Source: Wocania_A sp965224845 (GTDB taxonomy: Bacteria > Bacteroidota > Bacteroidia > Flavobacteriales > Flavobacteriaceae). Taken from it: a DNA stretch of 64,000 bases. The stretch spans positions 124,001 to 188,000 of the forward strand of contig CBDDAJ010000022.1 of NCBI GenBank assembly GCA_965224845.1, given 5' to 3'. How positions within the stretch are numbered: the stretch's first letter is position 1; each line of letters starts with the position of its first letter. Positions 36,337 to 45,020 of the stretch are shown here, piece after piece. A model generated the notes under the pieces. It was given only the letters and a program-made list of their open reading frames with translations, made no database searches and was not told the origin of the DNA. Position numbers and translations under genes: made by a program.

Positions 36337-36344
36337 TATCTTTG
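36337..36344 (+). promoter_or_regulatory. Candidate -7 box for the TPR gene
   Basis: TATCTTTG matches TAnnTTTG and lies 25 bases before the start codon at 36370, in the divergent region with ftsE. Confidence 0.5.
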
Positions 36345-36369
36345 ATTTTTAATTAAAAACAAATCGTTA

Positions 36370-39300
36370 ATGACTAAAAATAATATTGTTTCCCTCTTGG
36401 TAGCCATAAGTTTTAGTTTCCAAATCATGGCGCAACAGTCTGCTACTTATACCAATAACTTGGTAGACTATCAAAAAGCACTTTCTCTATTTAATAATCA
36501 ACAATATCTTGCTGCTCAATCATTGTTTAGAAGTGTTGAAAAAAATGCTAAAGAAGACATTTTGCAATCAGATTGTGCTTATTATATTGCCAATTGTGCA
36601 GTACGGCTCAATCAACAAGCTGCAGATCAGTTAGTAGAAGATTTTGTAAAAGATTACCCTACAAGTACAAAGCGAAACACGGCTTTTGTTGATGTGGCCG
36701 ATTATTACTTCGAAAACTCAAAATATCCACATGCCAGAAAATGGTATGATAAAGTAAACGAAGATGCTTTGGCTAGGAAAGAAAAAGAAAAATTCAATTT
36801 CAATAATGGGTATTCTGCTTTTTCGGTTAAGCAATATAAGGTCGCAAAAAAGTATTTGTCACGTGTTGAAAATTCTCAAGAATACGGTTCGCAGGCTAAG
36901 TATTATATTGGTTTTATGGCTTATGAAGGTGATGATTACGATGAGGCTAACGAATATTTCGATCAGGTAAGCGATCAAGAACGATACAAGGAAAAGCTAT
37001 CGTATTATCAGGCAGATTTGCATTTTAAACTTGGTAAATTTGAAAAAGCTATCGAGCTAGCCAAAGACAGATTAGAAACTAGTGATGAAGCCGAAGTATC
37101 AGAGCTCTCAAAAATTATTGGAGAAAGCTATTTCAATTTAGAAAAGTATGCTGAAGCTATTCCATATTTAACTGAATATAAAGGTAAAAAAGGAAAACGA
37201 GACAGAACGGCAAAGTGGAATAATACCGATTTTTATCAATTAGGATATGCTTATTATAAACAAAAGGATTACGAAAAAGCTATTTCAGAATTCAATAAAA
37301 TTGTTGGAGGAAACAATTCTATTGCACAAAATGCATATTATCATTTAGGTGAAAGTTATATTCATTTAGATAAAAAACAAGAAGCATTAAATGCTTTTAG
37401 GAATGCCTCTCAAATGCATTTCGATTTAAAAATTCAGGAAGATGCCTGGTTAAATTATGCTAAGATTAGTTACGAAATTGGAAACCCATACCAATCGGCA
37501 CCACAGGTTTTAGCGGGGTATTTAGAGAAATATCCGGAAACGAGCTATAAAGAAGAAATTGAAACCCTTTTAATTGATTCTTACATTACCTCTAAAAATT
37601 ACAAGGAAGCACTTAAACTTTTAGAAGGCAAAAAGAGTTTTGAAAACAAGGTGGCTTACCAAAAAGTAGCATTTTATAGAGGTATTGAATTGTATAACGA
37701 TACTCAATACTTAGAAGCCGAATCGCTTTTTGATCAATCTCTAGAAGAGCCCAGAGACCCTAAATATACAGCTAGGGCTACCTTTTGGAAAGCTGAAGCC
37801 GATTATAATCTAACAAATTATGACGATGCTCTGGTAGGGTTTAAACAGTTTCAGCAGCAAGCTTCATCAGCATCAACCCCGGAAATTGAGAATATAGATT
37901 ATAATTTAGCGTATACCTATTTTAAACAAAAAAACTATCCGCAAGCTACAACATATTTTAATCAATTTATTTCAAGTAAGAAAGATGATAAAGTAAGATT
38001 GAATGATGCCTATTTACGATTGGGTGACGGACACTTCGTTTCTAGTGATTACCAAAAAGCTATAAAAGCTTACGAAAAGGCCATCGAAATGAATGCTATT
38101 GATTCTGACTATCCTTTTTTTCAAAAAACAATTAGTGTAGGCTATATTGGGCAATCTTCAAAGAAAATAAAAGGGTTAGAACAGTTTATTGAAACTTATC
38201 CTAAATCGAAATTACGAGATGATGCCATGTACGAATTAGGAAATTCCTATGTTAAAGCCAACGATAAAGATAAAGCGATGCAAATCTATAATCGTTTAAG
38301 TAGCGAGTATAGGATGAGTTCTTTTGTGCCAAAAGCCTTATTGCGTCAAGGATTGGTTTATTATAATGCTAGTGAGAACGAACAAGCTTTAAGTAAATTT
38401 AAAAAAGTTGCCGGAGATTATCCGGGAACACCGGAAGCGGTTCAGGCAGTGGCAACTGCACGATTAATTTATATAGATTTAGGTAGAGTTGACGATTACG
38501 CAAGATGGGTAAAAACTTTAGATTATGTAGAAGTTACCGATGCCGATTTAGATAATACCACATACGAAGCAGCTGAAAAGCAATATTTAGATAATAACAC
38601 CGATAAAGCCATCAAACAATTTAATGGGTATTTAAATGAGTTTCCTAACGGTATACATGCATTGCAAGCTCATTTTTACATTGCACAGCTATACTACAAA
38701 AAAGATTTATTGGCTAATGCTGCACCGCATTATAAATATATAGTAGAGACATCGCAAAGTGAATATACTGAAGAAGCTCTGTCAAGGTTATCACAATATT
38801 ATTTAGAAAATAAAAGCTGGAATAAAGCCATTCCGTTGTTGTTACGATTGGAAGAAGAAGCAAACTTTCCTCAACATGTAGTATTTGCGCAATCTAATTT
38901 GATGAAAACTAATTATCAACTGGAAAATTATAGCGAAGCTGTGTCTTATGCTGAAAAGGTACTTACAAATTCTAAAATTGATAATAAGATTAAAAGTGAT
39001 GCACATATTATTATTGCGCGATCTGCTATTAAAACGGGCGATGAAGATAGAGCTAAATCTGCTTATGCTAAAGTAGAAAGTGTGGCAACTGGCGAAATGG
39101 CTGCCGAGGCCTTGTATTATAATGCTTATTTTAAAAATAAAGAAAGCAAATATGCTGCATCCAATAAATCGGTTCAGAAATTAGCTAAAGATTTTTCAGG
39201 CTATAAATATTATAGTGCCAAAGGGCTGGTGCTTATGGCTAAGAACTATTATGCTTTAAAGGATGCGTTTCAAGCTACTTATATTTTAGAAAGTGTTATT

Positions 39301-39411
39301 GAAAATTTTGCTGAATTTGATGATGTTGTTGAAGAGGCAAAAACAGAGTTACGCCAAATAAAATCTGAAGAAGCTAAAACAAATTCTTCAATTGAAACCG
39401 AAGAAAATTAA
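36370..39411 (+). CDS. Large exported tetratricopeptide-repeat protein
   Basis: The 1013-residue protein has a signal peptide (VAISFSFQIMAQQ) and about twenty TPR units, recognisable by repeated patterns such as YxxGxxYxxxxxYxxAxxxF (for example KYYIGFMAYEGDDYDEA and AYYKQKDYEKAISEF). No enzymatic domain is visible. Exported TPR solenoids scaffold protein complexes in the periplasm or at the outer membrane. An outer-membrane barrel gene follows after 61 bases that contain a REP-like palindrome, so the two may form a complex. Both are found together in many flavobacterial genomes as I recall. Confidence 0.88.
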   Translation: MTKNNIVSLLVAISFSFQIMAQQSATYTNNLVDYQKALSLFNNQQYLAAQSLFRSVEKNAKEDILQSDCAYYIANCAVRLNQQAADQLVEDFVKDYPTSTKRNTAFVDVADYYFENSKYPHARKWYDKVNEDALARKEKEKFNFNNGYSAFSVKQYKVAKKYLSRVENSQEYGSQAKYYIGFMAYEGDDYDEANEYFDQVSDQERYKEKLSYYQADLHFKLGKFEKAIELAKDRLETSDEAEVSELSKIIGESYFNLEKYAEAIPYLTEYKGKKGKRDRTAKWNNTDFYQLGYAYYKQKDYEKAISEFNKIVGGNNSIAQNAYYHLGESYIHLDKKQEALNAFRNASQMHFDLKIQEDAWLNYAKISYEIGNPYQSAPQVLAGYLEKYPETSYKEEIETLLIDSYITSKNYKEALKLLEGKKSFENKVAYQKVAFYRGIELYNDTQYLEAESLFDQSLEEPRDPKYTARATFWKAEADYNLTNYDDALVGFKQFQQQASSASTPEIENIDYNLAYTYFKQKNYPQATTYFNQFISSKKDDKVRLNDAYLRLGDGHFVSSDYQKAIKAYEKAIEMNAIDSDYPFFQKTISVGYIGQSSKKIKGLEQFIETYPKSKLRDDAMYELGNSYVKANDKDKAMQIYNRLSSEYRMSSFVPKALLRQGLVYYNASENEQALSKFKKVAGDYPGTPEAVQAVATARLIYIDLGRVDDYARWVKTLDYVEVTDADLDNTTYEAAEKQYLDNNTDKAIKQFNGYLNEFPNGIHALQAHFYIAQLYYKKDLLANAAPHYKYIVETSQSEYTEEALSRLSQYYLENKSWNKAIPLLLRLEEEANFPQHVVFAQSNLMKTNYQLENYSEAVSYAEKVLTNSKIDNKIKSDAHIIIARSAIKTGDEDRAKSAYAKVESVATGEMAAEALYYNAYFKNKESKYAASNKSVQKLAKDFSGYKYYSAKGLVLMAKNYYALKDAFQATYILESVIENFAEFDDVVEEAKTELRQIKSEEAKTNSSIETEEN

Positions 39412-39430
39412 AAACATCAATCGTAAACCT

Positions 39431-39451
39431 GCCCTGAGCTTGTCGAAGGGT
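39431..39451. repeat. REP-like palindrome between the TPR and barrel genes
   Basis: CCCTGAGCTTGTCGAAGGG is an imperfect inverted repeat, related to the one at 12343-12364. It sits in the intercistronic spacer, within a spurious upstream extension of the barrel frame. Such palindromes are dispersed widely in bacterial genomes. Confidence 0.65.
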
Positions 39452-39472
39452 CAAAAACATAAATACAGTACT

Positions 39473-41209
39473 ATGCGAAAGCACACAAAATATTTTTTAT
39501 TAACTATTATAACGTTAAGTATAACGTCAGTTTTCTCTCAAAACAGGAAGAATGATACTATTAATACAGGTGTTATTGATGTGGTAAAACCATATACACC
39601 ATCAATTTCTGATGCTTTTAAAGTTAAAGAAATTCCTTCGTTAGATGATGAAGAAACCGCAACAAAAAAAGAAATTAAGTATAATATATTTTCATTTCCG
39701 GTGGCATCAACATTTACACCGGCAAAAGGAAAAGCTGCCGTAGTAGAGAAAGCAAAGCCTGTAAAATTATATGATAATTATGCGACTTTAGGTGTAGGGA
39801 CTTATACCACTATTTTAGGTGAAGTATATTTAAACCATGCTATAAGCAGAACCGAAAGTGTTGGGGGCTATGTTAGCCATCATTCATCTCAGGGTGGTAT
39901 TGATGGTTTAGCTTTTGATGATAATTTTTCAACCACAAAAATTAATGCCAATTATTCAAGCCGTTTAAGAGACTTGGCATGGAATGTTGAAGGTGGTTTT
40001 AAGCAACAAATGTATAATTGGTACGGTGTGGAAGAAGGCTTAGTTGCTTTAGCACAATCGCGTAATATAGATGTAGAACATTCTTTTTATAGCGCACATT
40101 TTGGCGGTGATATTACTTTCGAGAATACCTATATTAATTCAGGAAGTTTCTTTTTCAGACGTTTTGGAGATAATCAAGGCTCTGGAGAAAACAGGTTTAT
40201 AGCTAAGGCCAAAATTGATATACCCATTAATGGAGAAGAAATATCTACCGATTTTAAATTTGATTATATAAATGGGACATTTGATAGAAATAATACTTCA
40301 ACTACCGAATTAAGGCATGGTAATTTTCAAATAGGAGTTTCACCTACATATCAACTAAAAGAAGACGACTTAACAGTTAATTTAGGAGTTTCAGTTTCAT
40401 ATTTAAGAGATTCAGAAACTACAGAGAACAACATCTATTTATATCCTAATATTACCGCTACCTATAGGCTGGTTAATGATGTATTAATTGCTTACGGAGG
40501 CATCCAGGGTGAGTTAATTCAAAATTCATATCACGATTTTGCAACCAAAAATGCTTTTGTATCTCCAACTCTAACTGTTATGCCTACAGATCAGCAATAT
40601 AATGCATATATAGGTTTAAAAGGCAAACTATCAAGTAATATGAGTTATAATATTAGCGGACGTTATTTAGCCGATAGAAGTAAGGCTTTGTTTAAGCATA
40701 ATACAACTTTTTTTGATTTTACAAATGCTGAAGATTATCAATATGGTAACTCTTTCGGAATCGTATATGATGATGTTGATACTTTTGGAGTAGCAGGTGA
40801 AATTAATGTAGATGTTAGCCGAAACTTTAAGTTAGGCTTAAAAGCCGAATATTTTAAATATACAACCGATACAGAGGCAGAAGCATGGAATTTACCCGAT
40901 GTAAAAGGGTCGCTGTTTTTAGACTATCAAATAAACGAGCATTGGTTTACTGGTGCAAATCTTATTTATGTAGGAGAACGTAAAGATATGTTGAGTATTA
41001 TTGACCCTTTTACAGGGCCAGCAAGTACTTTAGTTACTCTAGATAGTTACTTTGATGCTAATGCGCATTTGGGATATCATATTAACGACAAAATTTCGGT
41101 ATTCGCAAAAGCCAATAATATATCCAATAAAGCTTACGAACGATGGTTTAACTATCCTGTTCAAAGCATTCAGTTTTTAGCAGGAGCCACTTTTAAGTTT
41201 GATTTTTGA
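39473..41209 (+). CDS. Outer-membrane beta-barrel, TonB-receptor-like without a plug
   Basis: From the ATG at 39473 the product is 578 residues with a signal peptide (TLSITSVFSQN). An upstream start would translate the REP-like palindrome and is rejected. After about 85 residues (VIDVVKPYTPSISDAFK), amphipathic strands begin at LYDNYATLGVGTYTTILGEVYL and continue to the C-terminal FLAGATFKFDF, ending in Phe as barrels do. The usual plug domain of about 130 residues is missing, so TonB-gated import is unlikely in the normal form. It follows an exported TPR protein and probably acts with it. Confidence 0.8.
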   Translation: MRKHTKYFLLTIITLSITSVFSQNRKNDTINTGVIDVVKPYTPSISDAFKVKEIPSLDDEETATKKEIKYNIFSFPVASTFTPAKGKAAVVEKAKPVKLYDNYATLGVGTYTTILGEVYLNHAISRTESVGGYVSHHSSQGGIDGLAFDDNFSTTKINANYSSRLRDLAWNVEGGFKQQMYNWYGVEEGLVALAQSRNIDVEHSFYSAHFGGDITFENTYINSGSFFFRRFGDNQGSGENRFIAKAKIDIPINGEEISTDFKFDYINGTFDRNNTSTTELRHGNFQIGVSPTYQLKEDDLTVNLGVSVSYLRDSETTENNIYLYPNITATYRLVNDVLIAYGGIQGELIQNSYHDFATKNAFVSPTLTVMPTDQQYNAYIGLKGKLSSNMSYNISGRYLADRSKALFKHNTTFFDFTNAEDYQYGNSFGIVYDDVDTFGVAGEINVDVSRNFKLGLKAEYFKYTTDTEAEAWNLPDVKGSLFLDYQINEHWFTGANLIYVGERKDMLSIIDPFTGPASTLVTLDSYFDANAHLGYHINDKISVFAKANNISNKAYERWFNYPVQSIQFLAGATFKFDF

Positions 41210-41301
41210 TGTAAAGGACCATCTTGAATTTATTTCAGAACCTCATTATGTTAGTCATTACTGCAAAGGTGGGAATCTCATAAATTGAAATTCATGTTTT
41301 C

Positions 41302-41892
41302 ATGAAAAAACTACTTTTCATATTTCTTTTCGTTTGCAATATTTGTATTTCACAAAGTAACGTACAAGTATTAAATCTTTCGCAGGCTGCTTTACAGTTA
41401 ACAAATCAAAAAGTAACATACGACCCAAGCTATTTTTCAATAGATTATCCAAATGGTGATGTGCCGAGTGATAAAGGTGTATGTACCGATGTTGTTATTA
41501 GAGCATACAGAAAATTGGGAATTGATTTACAAAAGGAGGTTCATGAAGATATGAAGGCTAACTTTGGGGTATACCCAAAAATATGGGGGCTAAAGGCTAC
41601 CGACAAAAATATTGATCATCGTAGAGTGCCTAATTTGATGACCTATTTTAAACGACAAGGCGCTGAAAAATCAATTACTAAAAAGGCTAATGATTATTTA
41701 CCTGGAGATGTGGTTTGCTGGAATTTAAGAGGAGCAATAACGCATATTGGAATTGTAGTAAATAAAAAATCTAAAGATGGAAAGCGCTACTTGATCGTAC
41801 ATAATATTGGTGCAGGACAAGTTTTAGAAGATTGTCTTTTTGATTTTAAAATTATTGGGCATTATCGGTTTTTGAATAATATAAATTTATAA
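41302..41892 (+). CDS. DUF1287 exported protein
   Basis: The 196-residue protein has a signal (FVCNICISQS) and the DUF1287 core: YPNGDVPSDKGVCTDVVIRAYRKLG contains the conserved Cys, and THIGIVVNKKS contains the conserved His near the DYLPGDVVCWNL segment. This pattern resembles NlpC/P60-like cysteine peptidases, so amidase activity on the cell wall is plausible. A Cys-His pair is visible, but the substrate is unknown. A strong terminator follows at 41891-41919. Confidence 0.85.
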   Translation: MKKLLFIFLFVCNICISQSNVQVLNLSQAALQLTNQKVTYDPSYFSIDYPNGDVPSDKGVCTDVVIRAYRKLGIDLQKEVHEDMKANFGVYPKIWGLKATDKNIDHRRVPNLMTYFKRQGAEKSITKKANDYLPGDVVCWNLRGAITHIGIVVNKKSKDGKRYLIVHNIGAGQVLEDCLFDFKIIGHYRFLNNINL

Positions 41893-41919
41893 AAGCGTTC
41901 GTTTAAGAGCGCTTTTTTT
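41891..41919 (+). terminator. Intrinsic terminator after the DUF1287 gene
   Basis: AAAAGCGTTC (41891-41900) pairs with GAGCGCTTTT (41907-41916), with one G-T pair and a six-base loop, followed by more T. The amidohydrolase gene begins 23 bases later. Confidence 0.8.
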
Positions 41920-41941
41920 ATTTTTATAAAAAATACCAATC

Positions 41942-43555
41942 ATGCAAAAACTAAATATTCTTTTATTAATCTTGATTACAATCAGCTGTTCAACAAAGCA
42001 CCAGGTTGATTTGATCGTTACAAATGCTAAGGTTTATACAGTAAATAACGACTTTGAAACAGTAACAGCTTTTGCAGTAAAAGACGGAAAGTTTGTAGCT
42101 ATTGGTAATACTGAGAATATATCTTTAAAATATAAAGCTTCTAAAACTATAGATGTAAAAGGAAAAACAATAGTCCCAGGCTTTATTGATGCGCACTGTC
42201 ATTTTTTAGGATTAGGATTTAATCAACAAGCAGTAGATTTGCTCGGTACAACGAGCTTTGATGAAGTTGTACAACGTGTTGTTGATTTTCAAAAAAAACA
42301 TAACTTAAAATTTATTAAAGGACGAGGATGGGACCAAAACGATTGGAACATAAAAACCTATCCAAACAAAAAGCAGTTAGATGAATTATTTCCAGATACT
42401 CCAATCATTTTAACACGAATTGATGGTCATGCTATATTATGTAACCAAGCAGCTTTAAATTTAGGGAACGTTACTATAAACAGTAAAATTGATGGTGGTG
42501 AGGTTGTTCTGGAAGATGGAGCGTTAACAGGAGTTTTAATAGATAATGCTGAAGGTTTAGTAATGAATTATTGGCCAAAACCTACAAGGGAAGATGTTGC
42601 AAATGCTTTATTAGAGGCACAAAAAATATGCTTTGATTATGGACTAACCACAGTTGATGATGCCGGTTTAGGAATTGAAGCTATTGAAATAATTGATAGT
42701 TTGCAACAAGCTGGCGATTTAAAAATGCGTGTTTATGCTATGGTTTCAGCTTCGAAGAAAAATTTAGATTATTATTTAAATAAAGGCGTTATAAAAACCG
42801 AAAGACTAAATGTAAGATCTTTCAAATTCTATGCAGATGGTGCTTTGGGTTCCAGAGGGGCGTTGCTACGTAAGCCATATAGTGATAAGCCAGGACATTT
42901 AGGTTTACCTGTTACAGATTTAGAAACTTTTAAGGCGTCTGCTAAGGCCATTGCTAATTCAGAATATCAAATGAATACACATGCTATTGGCGACTCTGCA
43001 AATCATGCAGTATTGAACATTTATAAAGAAGTGTTGCATAAAAAAACTAACAGGCGCTGGCGTATAGAGCATGCACAAGTTATTTCATCTGAGGATTTTG
43101 ATTTGTTTAATGATATCATTCCATCGGTACAGCCAACACATGCCACAAGCGATATGTACTGGGCAGAAGACAGACTTGGTAGTGAACGTATTAAAGGGGC
43201 TTATGCGTACAAAAACCTCTTGGATAAATATGGAAAAGTGGCTTTAGGTACCGACTTTCCTGTGGAGTATGTAAGTCCGTTTTATACATTTTATGCTGCT
43301 GTAGCTCGTCAAGATTTAAAAGGTTACCCTGAAAAAGGGTATCAAATAGAAAATGCTTTAACACGGGAAGAAACTTTAAAAGGCATGACAATTTGGGCGG
43401 CTTATTCTAATTTTGAAGAAGATGAAAAGGGGAGTATTGAAGTAGGTAAATTTGCCGATTTTATTATTTTGGATAAGGATATTATGACTGTTGATACATC
43501 GGAAATTCCTAATATTAAAGTATTAAACACTTTTGTTGACGGGGAAGCGTTATAA
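41942..43555 (+). CDS. Amidohydrolase family 3 lipoprotein (YtcJ-like)
   Basis: The 537-residue lipoprotein (signal ending ITISCSTKH) has the amidohydrolase layout: N-terminal strands (LIVTNAKVYTV), IDAHCHFLGLG with the HxH metal ligands, and further ligands in MNTHAIGD, RIEHAQ and GTDFPVEY. It matches the YtcJ group, which hydrolyses N-acyl or cyclic amide bonds. No partner gene points to a substrate. The lipoprotein signal puts it in the periplasm or on the surface, which is usual for this group in Bacteroidota. Confidence 0.87.
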   Translation: MQKLNILLLILITISCSTKHQVDLIVTNAKVYTVNNDFETVTAFAVKDGKFVAIGNTENISLKYKASKTIDVKGKTIVPGFIDAHCHFLGLGFNQQAVDLLGTTSFDEVVQRVVDFQKKHNLKFIKGRGWDQNDWNIKTYPNKKQLDELFPDTPIILTRIDGHAILCNQAALNLGNVTINSKIDGGEVVLEDGALTGVLIDNAEGLVMNYWPKPTREDVANALLEAQKICFDYGLTTVDDAGLGIEAIEIIDSLQQAGDLKMRVYAMVSASKKNLDYYLNKGVIKTERLNVRSFKFYADGALGSRGALLRKPYSDKPGHLGLPVTDLETFKASAKAIANSEYQMNTHAIGDSANHAVLNIYKEVLHKKTNRRWRIEHAQVISSEDFDLFNDIIPSVQPTHATSDMYWAEDRLGSERIKGAYAYKNLLDKYGKVALGTDFPVEYVSPFYTFYAAVARQDLKGYPEKGYQIENALTREETLKGMTIWAAYSNFEEDEKGSIEVGKFADFIILDKDIMTVDTSEIPNIKVLNTFVDGEAL

Positions 43556-43584
43556 TTTATTATTCTAAAAAAATAATTAATATA

Positions 43585-44322
43585 ATGAAGTATTTTGTTG
43601 TTTTTGGATTATTTGTTTTTTCATTAAATTTTTATTCTCAGAATAAAAAAACGAAAAAACTTGAAGATTTCACATGTGAAGAAGGTACGAAAGATGCTAT
43701 TTCTGATGCTGAAAAAGGAGAATATTTACTAATATCTTATGGGTTAGCTATTTCAATCAATATACCAGATTATGGCTATTATGATTTTCGAAATGATTAT
43801 ATCTATGAAAAGTATGGAATTAAATTTGAAAGTGGAGGTTGTGTGATTACTAATTATTCTGATTGTTATAGAAAGAAAACAGAGGAGTTGCTTAAGGCAA
43901 AATATGGTAAAGATATTTTAGAAAAATCTGAAAAAGAGGCAATAAATTTGTTTAAAAATACTGATGATTATAAAAATAATTTAAAAGAAAAAATTGAATC
44001 TGATTATGTGTTTTCAACATTTAGACTCCATAATGAACCATATTTTGTTGGCGGTGATGACGCACTAGAAGATTTTTTAGGTAGAAGTACAGATCCTTAT
44101 AAGTTTGGTTGGGATAAAGAACATGTTGTAGTTGAATTTATTGTTGAAAAAAATGGCAGTATTAGTGAAATTCAATTAAACTCATCAATTAAAAACAAGG
44201 AGTTGGACAATGACTTGAAAAATGAAATTTTGCAGTTTATGCTTAAAATGCCAAATTGGAAACCTGCGGTATATTTTAATGAAATTGTAAGAGCAGAAAA
44301 AACAATTAGAATTGTTATTTAA
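43585..44322 (+). CDS. Exported protein with a TonB C-terminal-like domain
   Basis: The 245-residue protein has a signal peptide (FGLFVFSLNFYSQ). The last 80 residues (FGWDKEHVVVEFIVEKNG, MLKMPNWKPAVYFNE and RIVI at the very end) resemble the TonB C-terminal domain. The N-terminal part has four cysteines (ACE/CEEG and GGCVITNYSDCY) of unknown role. The transmembrane anchor and proline-rich spacer of true TonB are missing, so it is not a standard energiser. It converges stop to stop on the methyltransferase gene. Confidence 0.7.
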   Translation: MKYFVVFGLFVFSLNFYSQNKKTKKLEDFTCEEGTKDAISDAEKGEYLLISYGLAISINIPDYGYYDFRNDYIYEKYGIKFESGGCVITNYSDCYRKKTEELLKAKYGKDILEKSEKEAINLFKNTDDYKNNLKEKIESDYVFSTFRLHNEPYFVGGDDALEDFLGRSTDPYKFGWDKEHVVVEFIVEKNGSISEIQLNSSIKNKELDNDLKNEILQFMLKMPNWKPAVYFNEIVRAEKTIRIVI

Positions 44323-45018
44323 TTAACTCAACCTCGCCAAATAATCAAAATGCTCTCCTTCTAAAATCAATTCGCATTTAAAACCTACTGAAGTACAAGC
44401 TGTTAGTAAAGTATTAAAGTCTAAATACAACCATTTCATGGGATTTTCCTTTTCGCCTTTATATGATACAAAGTAATCGAGTTCACCGTAATAGTTAGCA
44501 TTAGTATCCATCCAAAAACCGCCATCTTCATCTTCGTACATATATTTAATATCTGATGAATCTATTAAAACCTGCCCATTTACCTTTAAAAGACTTTTTA
44601 AATGCGATAGATATTTAGAAACCTGTGATAGTTCTTGAAAAATACCAGTACCATTCATTAGTAATATAATAGTATCAAATATTTCGGATTCATTTAAAAT
44701 ATCTTTTGTTTCTGCACGTAAAACACCACGTTGTTTACAGACCTTAATTGCACCTTTTGAAATATCTATGGCTTTTACTTGTAAGCCTTTGTTTTGTAAC
44801 CATAAACTATGACTTCCACTACCAGATCCAACATCTAAAACAGAGCCTTTAGCTAATTTCAAAGCCTTTTGCTCTAATTTAGGCATGTCTTTAAAATCAC
44901 GAAACAAGTAGGGAAGCGGTAATACATCCTTACCAGAAATACTAGTAGCAGTACTAATGTCCTCGGTGTAATTTCCGTTTAGGTAATCTAATAAGGCGTT
45001 TCCAAAAAGGTCTTTCAT
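44323..45018 (-). CDS. Class I SAM-dependent methyltransferase
   Basis: The 231-residue cytoplasmic protein shows motif I in VLDVGSGSGSHSLWLQ, an acidic motif II in VKAIDISKGAIKVC and LMNGTGIFQELS after strand 4. The substrate is not evident. It follows the fuconate dehydratase stop with only a two-base gap, so it is co-transcribed with the fucoside operon, though methyltransferases are not part of the known fucose pathways. It could be a hitchhiking gene or modify the substrate. Confidence 0.85.
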   Translation of the reverse strand: MKDLFGNALLDYLNGNYTEDISTATSISGKDVLPLPYLFRDFKDMPKLEQKALKLAKGSVLDVGSGSGSHSLWLQNKGLQVKAIDISKGAIKVCKQRGVLRAETKDILNESEIFDTIILLMNGTGIFQELSQVSKYLSHLKSLLKVNGQVLIDSSDIKYMYEDEDGGFWMDTNANYYGELDYFVSYKGEKENPMKWLYLDFNTLLTACTSVGFKCELILEGEHFDYLARLS

Positions 45019-45020
45019 AT

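Noticed and set aside
39392..39472. Upstream start for the outer-membrane barrel gene
   Set aside because: It would translate a REP-like palindrome and place the signal peptide internally; the ATG at 39473 is immediately followed by a normal signal.
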